Source: Brachionus rotundiformis (Eukaryota; Rotifera; Eurotatoria; Ploima; Brachionidae). Taken from it: a stretch of DNA of 64,000 bases. Numbering within the stretch: position 1 is the stretch's first letter; every line of letters begins with the position of its first letter. The notes beneath the pieces are model-generated. The model searched no databases, was not told the DNA's origin, and was given only the letters and a program-made list of their open reading frames with translations. Position numbers and translations under genes: made by a program. Positions 52,136 through 64,000 of the stretch are shown piece after piece. The stretch lies in the NCBI GenBank assembly GCA_016802295.1, contig JAESIW010000124.1, forward strand, positions 186,001-250,000, given 5' to 3'.

Positions 52136-54359
52136 GGTCTGGTAAATAATTTTTGCCAAGAATATCTACAGAGAGCATTTTCTGTCAAATAGAGTTGTTG
52201 AAAAGTAGAAATGGTTAACAACAGAGACTATCACATCCAAAAATAAAAACATTTTCAAGAAAAGATAAAACGAAATGGGTACTGTTACCATTTGCTTTAA
52301 AATTAGCCTGTTGTAGCTTATTATTATTATTAACAGATAGTTCATGTAATTTTATTGATAATATTTTCTTTATCACTGTTTGAACACTGCTAATAAAAAG
52401 ACCATACTTTTTGATAGGTTTAGTCCTGGTTCAATTTACAAAAGACAGTGAAAGACTGTTTAGAAGATTGAGCCATCATCCAAGACTTCCATTTTTGAAT
52501 ACACAATTGGTCATTCTGGTACATTCCAATTTCAGACAGGTTTATATTTTTCAATCTTAATATCAGCATAAGTTCTGATCAAAAATTTGTATCATGATTT
52601 GCTGTACATCCTTATTTGGTCAACAAATGGAATACAGTTTAAATTATACGTATATTTTATATTAGTACTGTAGATAAAATTTCTGATACAATTTTTAATT
52701 TTATTAATGAAATTTAACCAAAATTATGCAAATCATTGTGCGTAATCAGCCATAAGTTTAATATCAGAAAAAAAATTAATAAAAAAGGTAGGATTAAGCT
52801 ATTTTTCTCTATTACTGTTTATTTAATGAATAATAATTAATTTATTGTCGTTGATTTATTTCTTAATCAGCAAACCATGGGTGTTGATCGGCGAATGGTG
52901 AGATTGTTTGTTTTAGGGAACTGTGCTGATGGCGCGAATTGAGCAAAGTCTCTATATATTTATGAATGTTTAATTTTATTAAGAAATTATTTATGATTTT
53001 AGAAAAATACGTAATAGATTTTTTGTTTTTATTGAATGAATTTCCGATCAATAATTCAAATAGAGCTCTGTAAATTCAAGTACCCATTTGGCAAAAATGT
53101 GACGCCATTCAGCTCACATATCATTAATATAAATCTAATCTATTTAATGATAGAAATGTTTTATCTATTTTTGGCTCAATCTTTTTTCTCTTCATTAAGT
53201 CGGATGATTAATTAATTTAGAAATTTCTTCTTTATTATTCACAAATTGCCGGAATGAATTCATATTCCGGAAATTTAGATCTATTTAAAATCGATATTTT
53301 GTTCAATTGTGTAAAATAGAATTATATTTGTTATTACGCAATCTTGTTCTAATGGACAAGTATGAAGAGTTGGCAAATAAATTATTTTTTAAATATTGAT
53401 AAATAAAAATTTTTAAATCAAAAGTGGGAGAAAATTATTTTCTAATTCTAGGAGATGATTCTTTTTTTATTTATTTTTGGGAGGCATTTAATCGATCACT
53501 TATATTTTTCTATCTCTTATTTTACTAAATACCCCTAACTTATATTTATTAATCTGTCTCCTAAATTAAATAAAAAAGAAAATAATTTTACTTAAAGTAT
53601 CTCTTATTTTTATTTATTAAATTGATTTGAAAAAAAAGAATTATAAAAAATTTCAAATAAATAATAAGTTTTTTCTTGGTCTACCTCTACCTCTCTTTAG
53701 TGGAGTAATGTAAGAGATCAATTAACAATAACCCTTTATTTTTAAATAGAATAAAAAATTATAAAAAAAATATGCACCACCGCTTGATATGACCCTGTTT
53801 CCCGAAAATCAAAAGAAGATAATTTGGAAAAAAATTAAAATTCCAGCTTTGTTAAATTAATTTACTCTTAGGTGTCCATAAAATAGAATCTTGTATTCAT
53901 TTTATTATTATTAGAAAATTATTCGCAACCATCTTCATATTTGGTCACTAAACCATCATTGAAGAAAAAAGGAGTAGGAAATTTTCCAGAAGTGGAGTCT
54001 TAACTGTTTAAATTTCTGGTGGCCCAATCTTCTAAACAGTCTTTCACTGTCTTTTGTAAATTGAACCAGGACTTAACTTATCAAAAAGTATGGTCTTTTT
54101 ATTAGCAGTGTTCAAACAGTGATAAAGAAAATATTATCAATAAAATTACATGAACTATCTGTTAATAATAATACTAAGCTACAACAGGCTAACTGTAAAG
54201 CAAATGGTAACAGTGCCCATTTCGTTTTATCTTTTCTTAAAGATGTTTTTATTTTTGGATGTGATAGTCTCTGTTGTTAACTATTTCTACTTTTCAACAA
54301 CTCTAATAGACAGAAAACGTTCTCTGTAGATATTCTTGGCAAAAATTATTTACCAGACC
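52136..54359. mobile_element. 2.2-kb inverted-repeat element with 341-bp arms
   Basis: 52136-52476 and 54019-54359 are inverted copies with only scattered differences (outer end GGTCTGGTAAATAATTTTTG, inner end GACTGTTTAGAAGATTG). The interior of about 1.54 kb is AT-rich with no transposase frame. It may be a non-autonomous DNA transposon with long terminal repeats or two inverted copies of one repeat. No target-site duplication is visible, so the mechanism is open. Confidence 0.65.
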
Positions 54360-54361
54360 TA

Positions 54362-54580
54362 TCAGACCAGAATCCAGTACTTATTTTGAAGTACTCGATT
54401 AAGTCACCTCTCTGTCTCCTTTCCTTTAGTGTTGTTGAGCCTGGCATTTTGAGTCTGCATTTTATAGTCTTAAATAGTTTAGTTACCCTTATAAGGGCTC
54501 CACACTGCTATGGCCTATCCCAAGTGAGGTCTTACAAATAAAATGCATAGGGTCCTACATTTGAAAGTTTATTTTAGCGT
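54362..54580 (-). pseudogene. LINE polymerase fragment
   Basis: The minus strand carries VRPHLG and AVWSPYKG near 54540-54490, then a degraded RGDLIEYFKI-type box, the region after the polymerase domain in CR1-like LINEs. It directly abuts the inverted-repeat element. Confidence 0.6.
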
Positions 54581-56044
54581 AGCAAGGACAGTGTTCGCAT
54601 GAAAAACCTGTTATTTAATTTTTGAAAAAAATTTCTTTTTTTGAAAGTTTATCTTTTATTAAATAAATAAAAAGCAATTAGGAGAACTTGTATTATAAAG
54701 ATAAAAATAAATACAGAAGTCTTAATTTTGGCTTAGTTTACTTTTATGTATTTATAAAAAATGAGAAACGCTTAAAGTGTATGTATTGACATATTTTGTG
54801 AGTGAAGCGTTCAATGTTACTATTTCTTTTTGGCTGTGGTGGCTGCATAGCTTGGTACTTTTTTCAATTAATCAAACTACAATTAAGTATCAAACATGTT
54901 TAATTATTAAGATAGACTCAACAGGATACTTTTTATTAAGTTTACAAAATGGTGTAGTAAAAAAATTTACTTTAAATCATTTTTTCAAAAACTAGTTTAA
55001 ATCAATTTAATTAAATTGCCGAAAGGAGAAAATTGAATTTTTAAATTATTTCTTAAAGTAAAAATAGTAAAAAATGTTCCTGTTTAAATTAACAAAAATG
55101 TGTAATTCTAGACCAACGTTTTCATTTAGCTAAGATAAATTAAGATATATTTTATGAGAGTTGTTACAGTGTAAGTTTTTCTTTTATTTTTATTTCGTTC
55201 TAAAAATACTCGAACCACAAATATTGACAAGAAATAATTATTTTCAAAATTTTTTTTATTTAATAAAATTTATTATTTGTCAATATAGAATTTTTAATAA
55301 ATTAATTGACGAAAAATTTCGTTTTAAAGCTGACTAATCGAGTAGATATTTTTAGAGTAGTATTTGACAGGTGTTGATTTTATCTTTTTTTATTCATACA
55401 TATTTTTTGTCAAATTTTTTTAAAAAAATTATTTCCTCAATACTTAATTAAATTAAAAAAGCCAATTTAATTTTGAACATGGCATAGTCTATTAGTCACA
55501 TTTTTCCTTGATAAATTCATCATAAAAAGGAAAAAGATTTGCATTTAATTATATTTTATCCTGTGACATTTTCAGCTTATATTTAATCTTGGTAAAATTT
55601 TGACACTAAATTTAAATCCACAGGTTTCACAGGCTTGTTACCGACTTCAATTAAAAGATAAATATTGTTGAATTTTGGCTAATTAAAATAGGTTAAGTGA
55701 GCTAGTCATGTGTACATACGAAATTTGCCATAGAGGACAGTATGGCTAACAATTGACCAGTTAAAAAACTAAGGAAATTTTTTTAATTTTTATAAAATTT
55801 TTCAATATAATTTATTAATAAGTAATTAGTGACTACTTGAATCAAAAGATTATTTAAAGATACACGATGTTAAAATTTGAACCAAAGACAGCTTAAGATC
55901 TATTCTCACCAATAAATTTTTTAATTAATATTTAAATAGATGAGTTTTTTAAATATATTAATTTAATAATGATAATTGAAGTGTTTGATTTATTTTTTTT
56001 TAATTTTTGTGTTGTCTTTCCCAAAATTAAAGTCCTGACATACC
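54581..56044. other. AT-rich non-coding region
   Basis: No gene supported. The 72-residue plus-strand frame at 54777 opens on GTG and has no recognisable motif. Confidence 0.4.
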
Positions 56045-56660
56045 GTCGCCATTTGGCAGTGTTGACTTTTAGAAACCTTTTTCAATTTGGCTAAAGCAGC
56101 TTTATAGTCCAGGGTTGATTTGGATGTTACCACATTTTCAGGTAACTTGTTCCAGTCTTGCGTTCACTGCAAAATCATTTCTGGCTCTACCAAACCCACT
56201 CTAGTCAATTCATACTTCTTAGCGACACAAGAATGCCGGGATTCCATGCCTGCACTGCATAGTCCAGGTGAGATCTTACCATAACTATCTTTCTTATCCA
56301 CAACATTTCCTGCTTGTCTATCTCGCTATCTTGCATGCACTTTTATCCGAGAGCTCATTGATGAGACCATTGTTCTCTGATCTCTCTCACACTCTTTGGT
56401 CGTCAATATGACATTCCGGCTGATCTCACCACTTTTTAAAACATAACCCCATATGCTATTCATTTATCCATTGATTTATTGATTCTAGATCTTTCTGAAG
56501 AATTGTTTACCACGCCGGTGATTTCTGAACCATTGACATACAATTCCATTCTGTTAGAAACGCAGCCAGATAGGTCATCTATGTACATAACTAATGAAAG
56601 GGATCTTGCGGAACTCCACTCAAACTACCATGCGGTTTATGAAGAAGCTTTTAAAATTTA
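56045..56660 (-). pseudogene. LINE reverse transcriptase fragment
   Basis: The minus strand shows SGVPQDP (the SGVPQG box, near 56620), YIDDLS, then further left MVRSHLDYAVQAWNPGI (56295-56250) and a late C-terminal part, with many stops and small deletions. Old CR1/jockey-like copy. Confidence 0.65.
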
Positions 56661-58120
56661 TTAATTTAATATTAATAATTAAAGTGTTTAATTGAGGCTT
56701 AAGTTTTTTGCCATCAAATTCGAAATCTTTAATTTCTCTAAGTTATATTTTTAAAGTGAAGGAATTATCTTTGTCACTCTCTTCTGGACCTTATCGAATT
56801 TAAACATTTCTTTACTTATGGCAATCAGTTATTAGATCTATTTCCTTAAAAGCATGTGTTTTGGTAAATTTATTTGTACCATACTTAAAATTAAAAGTTT
56901 AATTAAAAAAATGATTATTTGATAAAATTTTTAATTATTTCAAAATTTAATGCATTGAAATTAATTTACCATCTGTCCGCCTATTCCAATATCATTCTGC
57001 ATATGCTTCAAAATTTTTAGTCACTTGGTTCTATAATTAATAGAATAGTAGAATTATAACATAGTTTTTTGTATCTGTAAATATATTAAGATTAGCTAAA
57101 TAAATCATGTTTTTTTTTCAAGATTAATTTTCGAATAAATGTTTATAAATAAATGTTGTGTAAGAACTTTATCTATTAATTTCATACAAATCTAAGAATC
57201 TTTATTTCTTTAGATAATTTTTTTAAACAGATATTAAATTAATTATTAAAAAAACAGCTAGAGCATTTATTATGAAAGCTAGAAATGTTTAAAACTGTTT
57301 ATATTATAGATGTATTAAGAAAAATTTTGTAACAATCCACATTTTTATATATAAAGCTAATACAGATAACATTAATATTCCAGAACTAAGTATAGTATCT
57401 TTTATAACTTGTTTTTATTTTTGGCTCCTTGTAAAACTTAACTACTTTTGATTTTCACAAGCCAATTTTTTTCTTCCATAGTATGAAATAAATAGAACCT
57501 TAAATAAGAAAAAAGATAAGATAAACAAACACTTTATTGAATAAAAAATAAGATAAATTTTTTTATTCAATAAAAAGAAAACCTAATATTAATCTTTAAT
57601 GATAGATAAAATTGAATTTGTCTAGTTTCTGAGTTTGATTCATTGACCCATATTCTAAATTTGTCTGATTTTTAGAAGTTAGCATTCTTAAATAAAATTG
57701 ATAAAAAAATGAAAGTTTAAGTAAATATAAAATTTAAACTGAGTTCTATAGTATTTTAATTGTTCCGGTTTAAAATAATTTGATTTATTTTTTTAAATGG
57801 TTTATTATAAAATCTTAGTAGAAAGTGGCCACTCTAAGTGACCAAGTTAAATAAGCTTATGAAACAGAAGAATAATCAAGAAAAACAAAGAAAGGTTTTT
57901 CCTCGTCGTCATCAGATTATTAAGTTAAGTCTAAAATATTGAAAACGGCCGTTCAAGTGCCGATGTACATAGTGTAGATAAATACAATTAGGTGTAAATA
58001 AAAAAAGATAAAACAAAGAATTATATATAGTTAAGTGGTATAACTGTAAATAAGCAAATAGTTTTATTTTGGCAAACCAAGTTGCTACACCACAGTATTA
58101 ATAATACTTAGCTTTGTGTT
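56661..58120. other. AT-rich non-coding region
   Basis: No gene or repeat that I can support. Confidence 0.4.
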
Positions 58121-58248
58121 GGTTTATACATTTTGGAGATACACCTAACATGTTGGCTATCTCATTTTGCTTTTTATCTCCACTTTTAAGCAGACCCACG
58201 ATCTGCCATCTTAGTGGGCTAGAGATGTTTTTATACCCATTATTTGGT
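58121..58248 (-). pseudogene. Tc1/mariner transposase N-terminal helix-turn-helix fragment
   Basis: The minus strand is open with LSPLRWQIVGLLKSGDKK followed by EIANMLGVSPKCI, the DNA-binding helix-turn-helix of Tc1-like transposases. The catalytic DDE domain does not follow, so this is an orphan N-terminal piece. Confidence 0.65.
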
Positions 58249-58769
58249 AAAGTTATTTTGAAAGGAAGTAAGTAGTTGGAGAGTAATTATATTAAGCAGT
58301 TTAAGAGCACAATTTACTCATAATTACAAGATATGAAAAATGGTTGTTATAATTGTTTAATATAAGTATTTAGAAGTTAATTTTAATTTTATACCGAGTG
58401 TGATATATCAGATTGTAAAGAAAAAAAAAATCTACAAATTATATTACTTTAATTCGAATAGGAAAGGCATTTCTACACTTAAAACAAGAATTTAAACACT
58501 TTGTATTTAAACAATGAAGGATCAAAAAAAAATTTATTATTTTAACAAGGACCTCTAAGAAGATCGAGGAACAGAGAATGGATAGAATGTCTTGAATGCC
58601 GAGAAAGAAACCCTTATCCACTTAAAAAATTACTCTTATGAACTTTTTAGTTGTTTAAGCTAATTTTAATTCGTAACCAAAATTCATCAAATATTGTTTT
58701 TTTTTATTAAGCCTTTTTAATTCGATCGACTCTTACTAGGTCATTTTTTTTATCATTTGATGATCGGGT
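58249..58769. other. AT-rich spacer
   Basis: No gene supported. The 60-residue minus frame at 58439 opens on GTG only. Confidence 0.4.
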
Positions 58770-59690
58770 ATCTTCTAATAATAAAATAATAATAATAAAA
58801 ATGAAAGCTATAATGTGCAAGCACATGGAACAAGGGTTAAGCCTCATCATAATAGCTTGTTTAAATCAAGTTTGTCAATTTTGTTTTTAAAAACATTTAT
58901 TGTGTCTGAGTTAATTACACTTCTGTCAAGTCGATTCCAAACATTGACCACTCTGTTGCTGAAAAAAATTAAATCTTTGCTCACAGTTCTTTACTAATTG
59001 TCTTTCTAACGTAAAATCATGACGTCTAGGGGTTGGACGAAACGTATTTTCTGGATTATTCTTGAAGACTAAGGGTACATGCCAGTTAATCTTGTCGTGC
59101 CCTTTTATAATTTTAAACATTTCGATCAGATCGCCTCTTAATCTTCTGGTCTCTAGACTGGTTAAATTCAATGCAACCAATCTTTCTGAATAGCTTAGCA
59201 TTTTTAGATCTGGAACCAATTTATTAGCTCTTCTCTGGACTGATTCTAACACCTTGATGTCTTTTTTTAAGTACGGGTTCCAAACTTGTACTCCATATTC
59301 TAGATAAGGCCTAACAAAAGCTTTATATAACCTTATTACTGTTTCTTTGTTCTGGAATTTAATAGTTCGTCTTATTGAACTCAAAACTGAATTAGCTTTG
59401 TTTGCAGCGGTGTTGACTTGTTTTGACCACTTCAAATTGTTCGTAATTATTATCCCTAGATCTCGTTCCACCTCTGTTTTCGAAATACTCGTTTGATTAA
59501 TTGTGTAGTTGAAATTCGGGTTATTTTTACCACAGTGCATTACTTTACATTTGTCTTCGTTTAGTTTGATTAACCAGTCGTTCGTCCATCTTGATACTTT
59601 ATCAAGATCATCTTCTAAAGCTAAACATGATTCCACTCTGTTAACATTTGACATCAACTTTGTGTCATCTGTAACATTATGTTGTCATTT
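58770..59690 (-). pseudogene. CR1-like LINE, 5'-truncated at the catalytic box
   Basis: The frame starts at a degraded catalytic box (VTDDTKL for FADDTKL, near 59670) and continues with DKVSRWTNDWLIKLNEDKC, EVERDLGIII, FVRPYLEYGVQVWNP, RRANKLVPDL, RRLRGDLIEMFKI, then a frameshift in the FF run near 58970. The other frame gives NRVVNVWNRLDRSVI to the double stop near 58850. A (TTA)n-type tail is at 58775-58800. Non-functional. Confidence 0.88.
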
Positions 59691-61859
59691 TGTCTTCTAA
59701 GAAACTCTTCATCCTATACTTTAATTTTAATTAATAAGTTAATTTCTTCTCTTTTTCATAAAAATTTTTTCGTATTATCAAAATTTTTACAGTTTTCATT
59801 TCAATATTCAAATTTGGAAACAATTAAATACGAAATACTAAGTAAACACAAAAGAAAAACATTTCTTGATTACAGCGTGACGTTTTCCTCCCTTTTTAAG
59901 CAATTTGTCTTCAAACATATAACACACTCAAATTTGAATATAATTTATTTCATGTAGACTCCATTTTTGTCTGAATAAATTAATTTTTAATGTTAACTGG
60001 CATTCCGCATTCGATTCCTTTTTCAATTAGATATATATTAGATAGCTTAGTCACAAGGATATGTAACAGAATCTTAAATAATCAATTATAAGATGGTTAT
60101 AATTCCGACTTCCGCATTTTTAGGACAGGTACAATTTTTTATTTCAAAATAAGTCCCAGGGTGGTCTCTATTATCTCCAATGTGTTAAGCAACAGATATT
60201 GCGATAGGTTAAAGATAGCTTAATTACATATGAATTCGTCAAAGGTCTCATTTTGGCTAATGTCAATTAAATTAATCTATCAAAGGCATGTAAAATTTTT
60301 TATTTAATCAGCTATCGATTTTGTTTAAGTATGCTATTGGAAAATAGAAAAAATGTCATCACTTAATTAATTTAATTGATTCTATTATAAAATTAGTATT
60401 TTATTTTATGTAGGCTCAATCCTCTTAAAAATAAATTAATTGAGAAAAATCAATCACAACCCGTTGAGCGAGAGTTTCCTCGACATAGACTTGAATTTCT
60501 CAAAATAAATTAAATCTTAAATTTCAAAATTAATATATTTTTGATTAATTATAAATGCATTATTTGCTGTGTTCTTAAATGTATGAGTTTTTAAATTTTT
60601 AAATTGTTTAGATCAAGGACCTGTTTAGATTAATTAAAAATGGTAATGTTTATAACAATTGATTTATTTAAGTAATGATAAAAGTCTTCTTGAGATAAAA
60701 ATGATACATTAAAATGGTAGTTTGTCTAAAAATATATTTATAACATCATATATAAATAGTTTATGTATTTAATTTCGAAAAATAATTTTTGCTTTTTTTT
60801 TAGTTGGTTATTTGGTAAGCAATTTATATGGAAAGATGTTTTCATTCAATCTGTTGTGATTATACGACTGGATAAGATGATAAATTTAAAAATTTAGCCA
60901 TTATATTAAAGATACAGATATATTTATTTGATTAAAGACAAAAATTTTTATTAATAATTTTTATAATCGATTTTTTATTATATTGAAATTTTAAGAAAAT
61001 GTAAAACTGCTAAAACTGATCCTATTTTCCAAAAATTAAAAGGAGATAATTTGGTAAAATATAAAATTGCAGCTTTGGTTAATCAGTTTACTCTTAGATG
61101 TGTATATATTAAATTTTTATTGAAATTCGATTTTTATGATATTAATGCTTGACAATAATCAAATGAACAAAAGCCTTCACCAATTTTGCCATGAACCAAT
61201 GTTTACGATGTGATTTAGAGGATAAAAAGTTAATTTATTTTTATCAGTTGTTAAAGGTATAATTAATTAGATAAAATATTATCCTTTTTTAATGATTATT
61301 AAGCTTTTTCTAGGTTAAAAATTTAAAAGAATTCTTAAATTCATTTAAATAAATTATAATTGACTAATGTTACTTGAATAATAGATTTTTTAATTTTATA
61401 AATCTAGGGAATTAAATTTTCTTAATTTTATAATCAAAAAAAATAAATTAAGTGTGTTTAAGATAAGTAAGAGATTTGAAATTAATTATCTTTGTCGTCT
61501 GCATATAATCTTTCGACTAAACAAATTAATTCCACTACCTGATTAAAAATGTAATTATTAAAATCAACAACAAATTGTGATAAAAATTTTCTTATTAAAT
61601 TTATTTCTTAATACAGATTTAATAAATAGAAGAGAGTATTCTTTATTAAAATTTTATTTTATTTATTTACTCATTCGTATCAAAGTATTAGACTATATCA
61701 ATTGATAACTACACATCTCTTAAGTTATACAATACTTAAAATATATGTATAGTTTTTTTAAATTGCTTAAAAGACAATGTTTTTCAATATTTTAAATTTT
61801 TATTTATTAAACTGAATTATTATAACAGATAAAGAGTATAATTAATAATATAAGAGCTA
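59691..61859. other. AT-rich non-coding region
   Basis: No gene is seen. 60995-61105 resembles 53790-53885 (shared GGAGATAATTTGG / AAGATAATTTGG and TTTACTCTTAG core), a short dispersed repeat. Confidence 0.45.
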
Positions 61860-62320
61860 TGGCAGTCGTTTGTGCTTCGTTATCCAGAAATCAATCTTGC
61901 TTTAAAGCTGTTTAGAGTAGTTACACTCATAATTTCTTCTGGCAACATCAACAACTCTGTAAAATAATTAAATCGCTGACTACAGTTCCTAACTCTTTCT
62001 CGCTCTAAGTTTTTGGAGTTTCTTCAAAGCTTTTACTGTCAGACCTGGTGTTTAAGCTGTAGTTTAAACCATTTTTGAATTTGTTAGCTAATTTGAAAAT
62101 TTGGATAAGATCTCCACGTATCCTTCTTGTTTATAGACTAGGTGAATTCAGCTTAGATAGCTGTTGTGGATACTAAAATCTGCAAGTTCAGGGACTAACC
62201 TTGTCGCCCTACGCTGCAGTTTTTCGATTTTATTATAACTTTTTCTAAGTAAGGACACCATGAGCTAATGGGATATTCCAAATGAGGTTTGACAAGTAAA
62301 CAGTATAAAAGTTTTACTTT
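61860..62320 (-). pseudogene. LINE polymerase C-terminal fragment
   Basis: The minus strand has YCLLVKPHLEYPISSWCPYLEK (62310-62240), then a Leu/Ser-rich part with stops and a C-terminal NFKAR-like end (ERERVRNCSQRFNYFTELL near 61990). Old CR1-like copy. Confidence 0.65.
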
Positions 62321-62977
62321 TTTGTTGTTGGGATTTATTTTATTACATACAACATGCTGTAAAATATAGTCTCTTTTCTAATATAAATTTGGAATATATA
62401 AAAAAAATGTTTTGTTTTAGTGATATTAGTAAAAAGTACTGCGACCCTTTTTGGGTTAAGCTCAAATAAAAATTATGCCAGTAAATCTTTTTTTCATCAA
62501 ATGCATCCAACACTCAAAAAAATGCTTCATGAATGCTTTTACACTTTTTCGATAATCATTATAATAATTGTCCAAAGCCTAGCATAAACTAGATAAATTA
62601 AATTCTCTGTTAATTTCTTTTTTTTTCCTTAGGCTTTTTTAAATAATAAGTATTTTGCCAATTTAGCTTCAAAAGTGTTCATTGATTCAGCAGCTACTAC
62701 ATATGGTTTTTGCTTATTTGTTCCTTTTATCTTTTTTTCACGAATGTATACAAGTTGTTAATTTTAGAATAAAATTTAAAAAATAAACTAATTAATCATT
62801 AATAAATTTCTCATTTTTTGACTTGCTATCGGTTCTATCAGGTTGTTAATGTTCCTTAAATTATATTCCAAGTTTCTTGAGTCATTTTTCATTAGTTTTT
62901 GTTTTGCAGAAGTTAAAAAACGACATTCTAATAAAGGCTATCATCCTTTCAAGATTCTATTTTAAAAGTAGTGTTGG
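62321..62977. other. AT-rich non-coding region
   Basis: Nothing supported. Confidence 0.4.
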
Positions 62978-63135
62978 ATGGGTTCAGATTTAAGCGGTCC
63001 TTTTAAAATTAAACGGGATAAAACTCTGTCTGTAAAAGTCTATGCGTTTAATAAGGACACAGCAACTGTTTTCCTGTCCGTTTGCACGGATAATTGTTTA
63101 AAGTTTTTTTCTTCAGTTACATTCACATACTGAAG
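62978..63135 (+). pseudogene. BEL/Pao-like integrase core fragment
   Basis: An open stretch of about 52 codons reading MGSDLSGPFKIKRDKT and then DTATVFLSVCTDN. It resembles the start of the BEL/Pao integrase core, in which a GxDxxGPF box carries the first catalytic Asp and a T(R)AVxLE(V) segment follows. It ends at TGA, and no LTR or other domain is nearby. Ty3-type origin is the alternative. Confidence 0.5.
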
Positions 63136-63174
63136 GTTTTATTCTGCTCTAGGATTTAAAGGTAACCAGCAGGT

Positions 63175-63900
63175 CCCTTTGGAACCAAACCCAACATTTC
63201 TTGGTATTAGACTGGACCCAAAAATCAGTTTCAAAGCACATTTGGACCAACTAGAAAGGAAGCTCATTCCTAAAACGAACCTACTCAGACGAATAAGAAA
63301 TTTTAAATGGGCCAAGTCTCTTTCTTTAAATATACAACTATATAAGTCTTTAATTAGATCTCTTATGGATTACTGTTTTGTCATAATCAATGTGGGTACT
63401 GAAAAAATTAAGAAAAATCTGCAGAAAATCTAAAATAGGATCTTAAAAATAATTAAATTCTTTCCGCTAAAGACGATACACAAAGTACTCAAGCTTGACA
63501 CAATCGAAGAAAGGGCAAATCACTTGTTTGTCAAATTCATAGAAAGTAAATCCAAACAAGAATTTATAGCCAAAGAAATTCACGCATACGTGCAAACTGT
63601 TTCCTACTCAGATCCCAAAAGATTCAAAACACCAATTGACGTATTCCACGAAATCAAACTCAAGAAAAACAATTAATCCGTCTTAAATCCTAATGTAAAT
63701 ATCTGAACCTTTGTACATCGCTATATAACAATTTGTTTCAATTAATTCTACTTTTTTTTGTAAAATTCAATTTTTAACTTAGTCTAATTTTGTAAAAATC
63801 TAATTTTTTCAAACAAGAGGGTTTAAACGGAGACTAGCACCATTCGGACGAACCCTGGGGTCTTCCCCTCAATTATATATTTAATAAAATAATAAAAATA
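63175..63900 (+). pseudogene. jockey/CR1-like LINE C-terminal part with 3' end
   Basis: The plus strand starts EPNPTFLGIRLDPKISFKAHLD and continues through LLRRIRNFKWAKS and LYKSLIRSLMDYCF to a stop at 63433. The frame goes on afterwards (RILKIIKFFPLKTIHKVLKL and further to TAA near 63675). The 3' UTR ends in an AATAAAATAATAAAAATAG tail near 63880. Same family as 23790-24085. Only the region after the palm is present, so it is 5'-truncated. Confidence 0.75.
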
Positions 63901-64000
63901 GGATTTAAAGAAAGTAAAGTGATTGTTAGTTGAATGTAATGAGTGCAATATTTTTCTAATAAGAATAATAATACGATTAAGTATATTGTTTTTTTTTGTT
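63901..64000. other. AT-rich window end
   Basis: No feature. Confidence 0.4.

Noticed and set aside
54777..54995. 72-residue hydrophobic plus-strand ORF
   Set aside because: Begins on GTG, lies in AT-rich DNA, and shows no domain, splice site or repeat support.
1..64000. tRNA and rRNA genes
   Set aside because: I looked for B-box-like GGTTCRANTCC and conserved rRNA stretches and found no convincing candidate on either strand by eye. A covariance-model scan would be decisive.

Overview
The window is AT-rich (about three quarters A+T by eye) eukaryotic DNA. Short GT-AG and GC-AG introns, a homeobox gene, a metazoan GPAT3/4-type acyltransferase, many decayed retroelements and eukaryotic DNA transposons show an invertebrate animal genome. 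The mix of Merlin/ISXO2-like transposons, multicopy RING-coiled-coil-WD40 genes and compact introns is what I would expect from a monogonont rotifer such as Brachionus. That assignment is inference.

Layout. 1-1247: decayed Merlin (ISXO2-like) transposon, repeated at 17960-19265. 1253-8858: Ty3/Gypsy-type LTR retrotransposon with two LTRs that look identical, a 6-bp target duplication and broken coding regions. A 3.03-kb hAT element (4647-7674) sits inside its integrase with a perfect 8-bp target duplication. 8859-17380: RING-coiled-coil-WD40 gene A (10504-12651), pseudogene copy B (16593-15912), a 5'-truncated RTE-like LINE between them, LINE tails and a 340-bp MITE. 17400-19265: Mutator-like transposase fragment and the second Merlin copy. 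20887-21474: K50 homeobox gene. 22642-22965: small secreted Cys-rich protein. 22955-33028: about 10 kb of inverted and tandem duplication holding WD40 copies C (full), D (relic) and E (lacks RING and coiled coil) and a 356-bp MITE. 33510-34932: GPAT3/4 gene, a GC-rich island with a GC-AG intron. 36979-37301: possible tiny membrane-protein gene. 38034-39646: LINEs. 40916-41905: decayed galactose-1-phosphate uridylyltransferase. 43068-44722: TKL-type protein kinase with a 26-residue tandem repeat and a PBCV-basic-adaptor-like tail. 45.7-48.5 kb: poorly conserved coiled-coil, low-complexity and unknown ORFs. 49-64 kb: mostly AT-rich non-coding DNA with LINE, Tc1 and BEL/Pao remnants and an inverted-repeat element at 52136-54359.

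The most interesting part is the WD40 family. Five copies share an upstream block with an invariant palindrome TGATAA-NNN-TTATCA (two inverted GATA-factor-type sites) 67-72 bp before the ATG. Three copies carry different internal deletions that all begin within the first six codons. One of these deletions is in frame and leaves a WD40-only protein behind an intact upstream block. This looks like a fast birth-and-death gene family that keeps its regulatory head and sheds its RING domain. All family calls come from motif reading without database searches.
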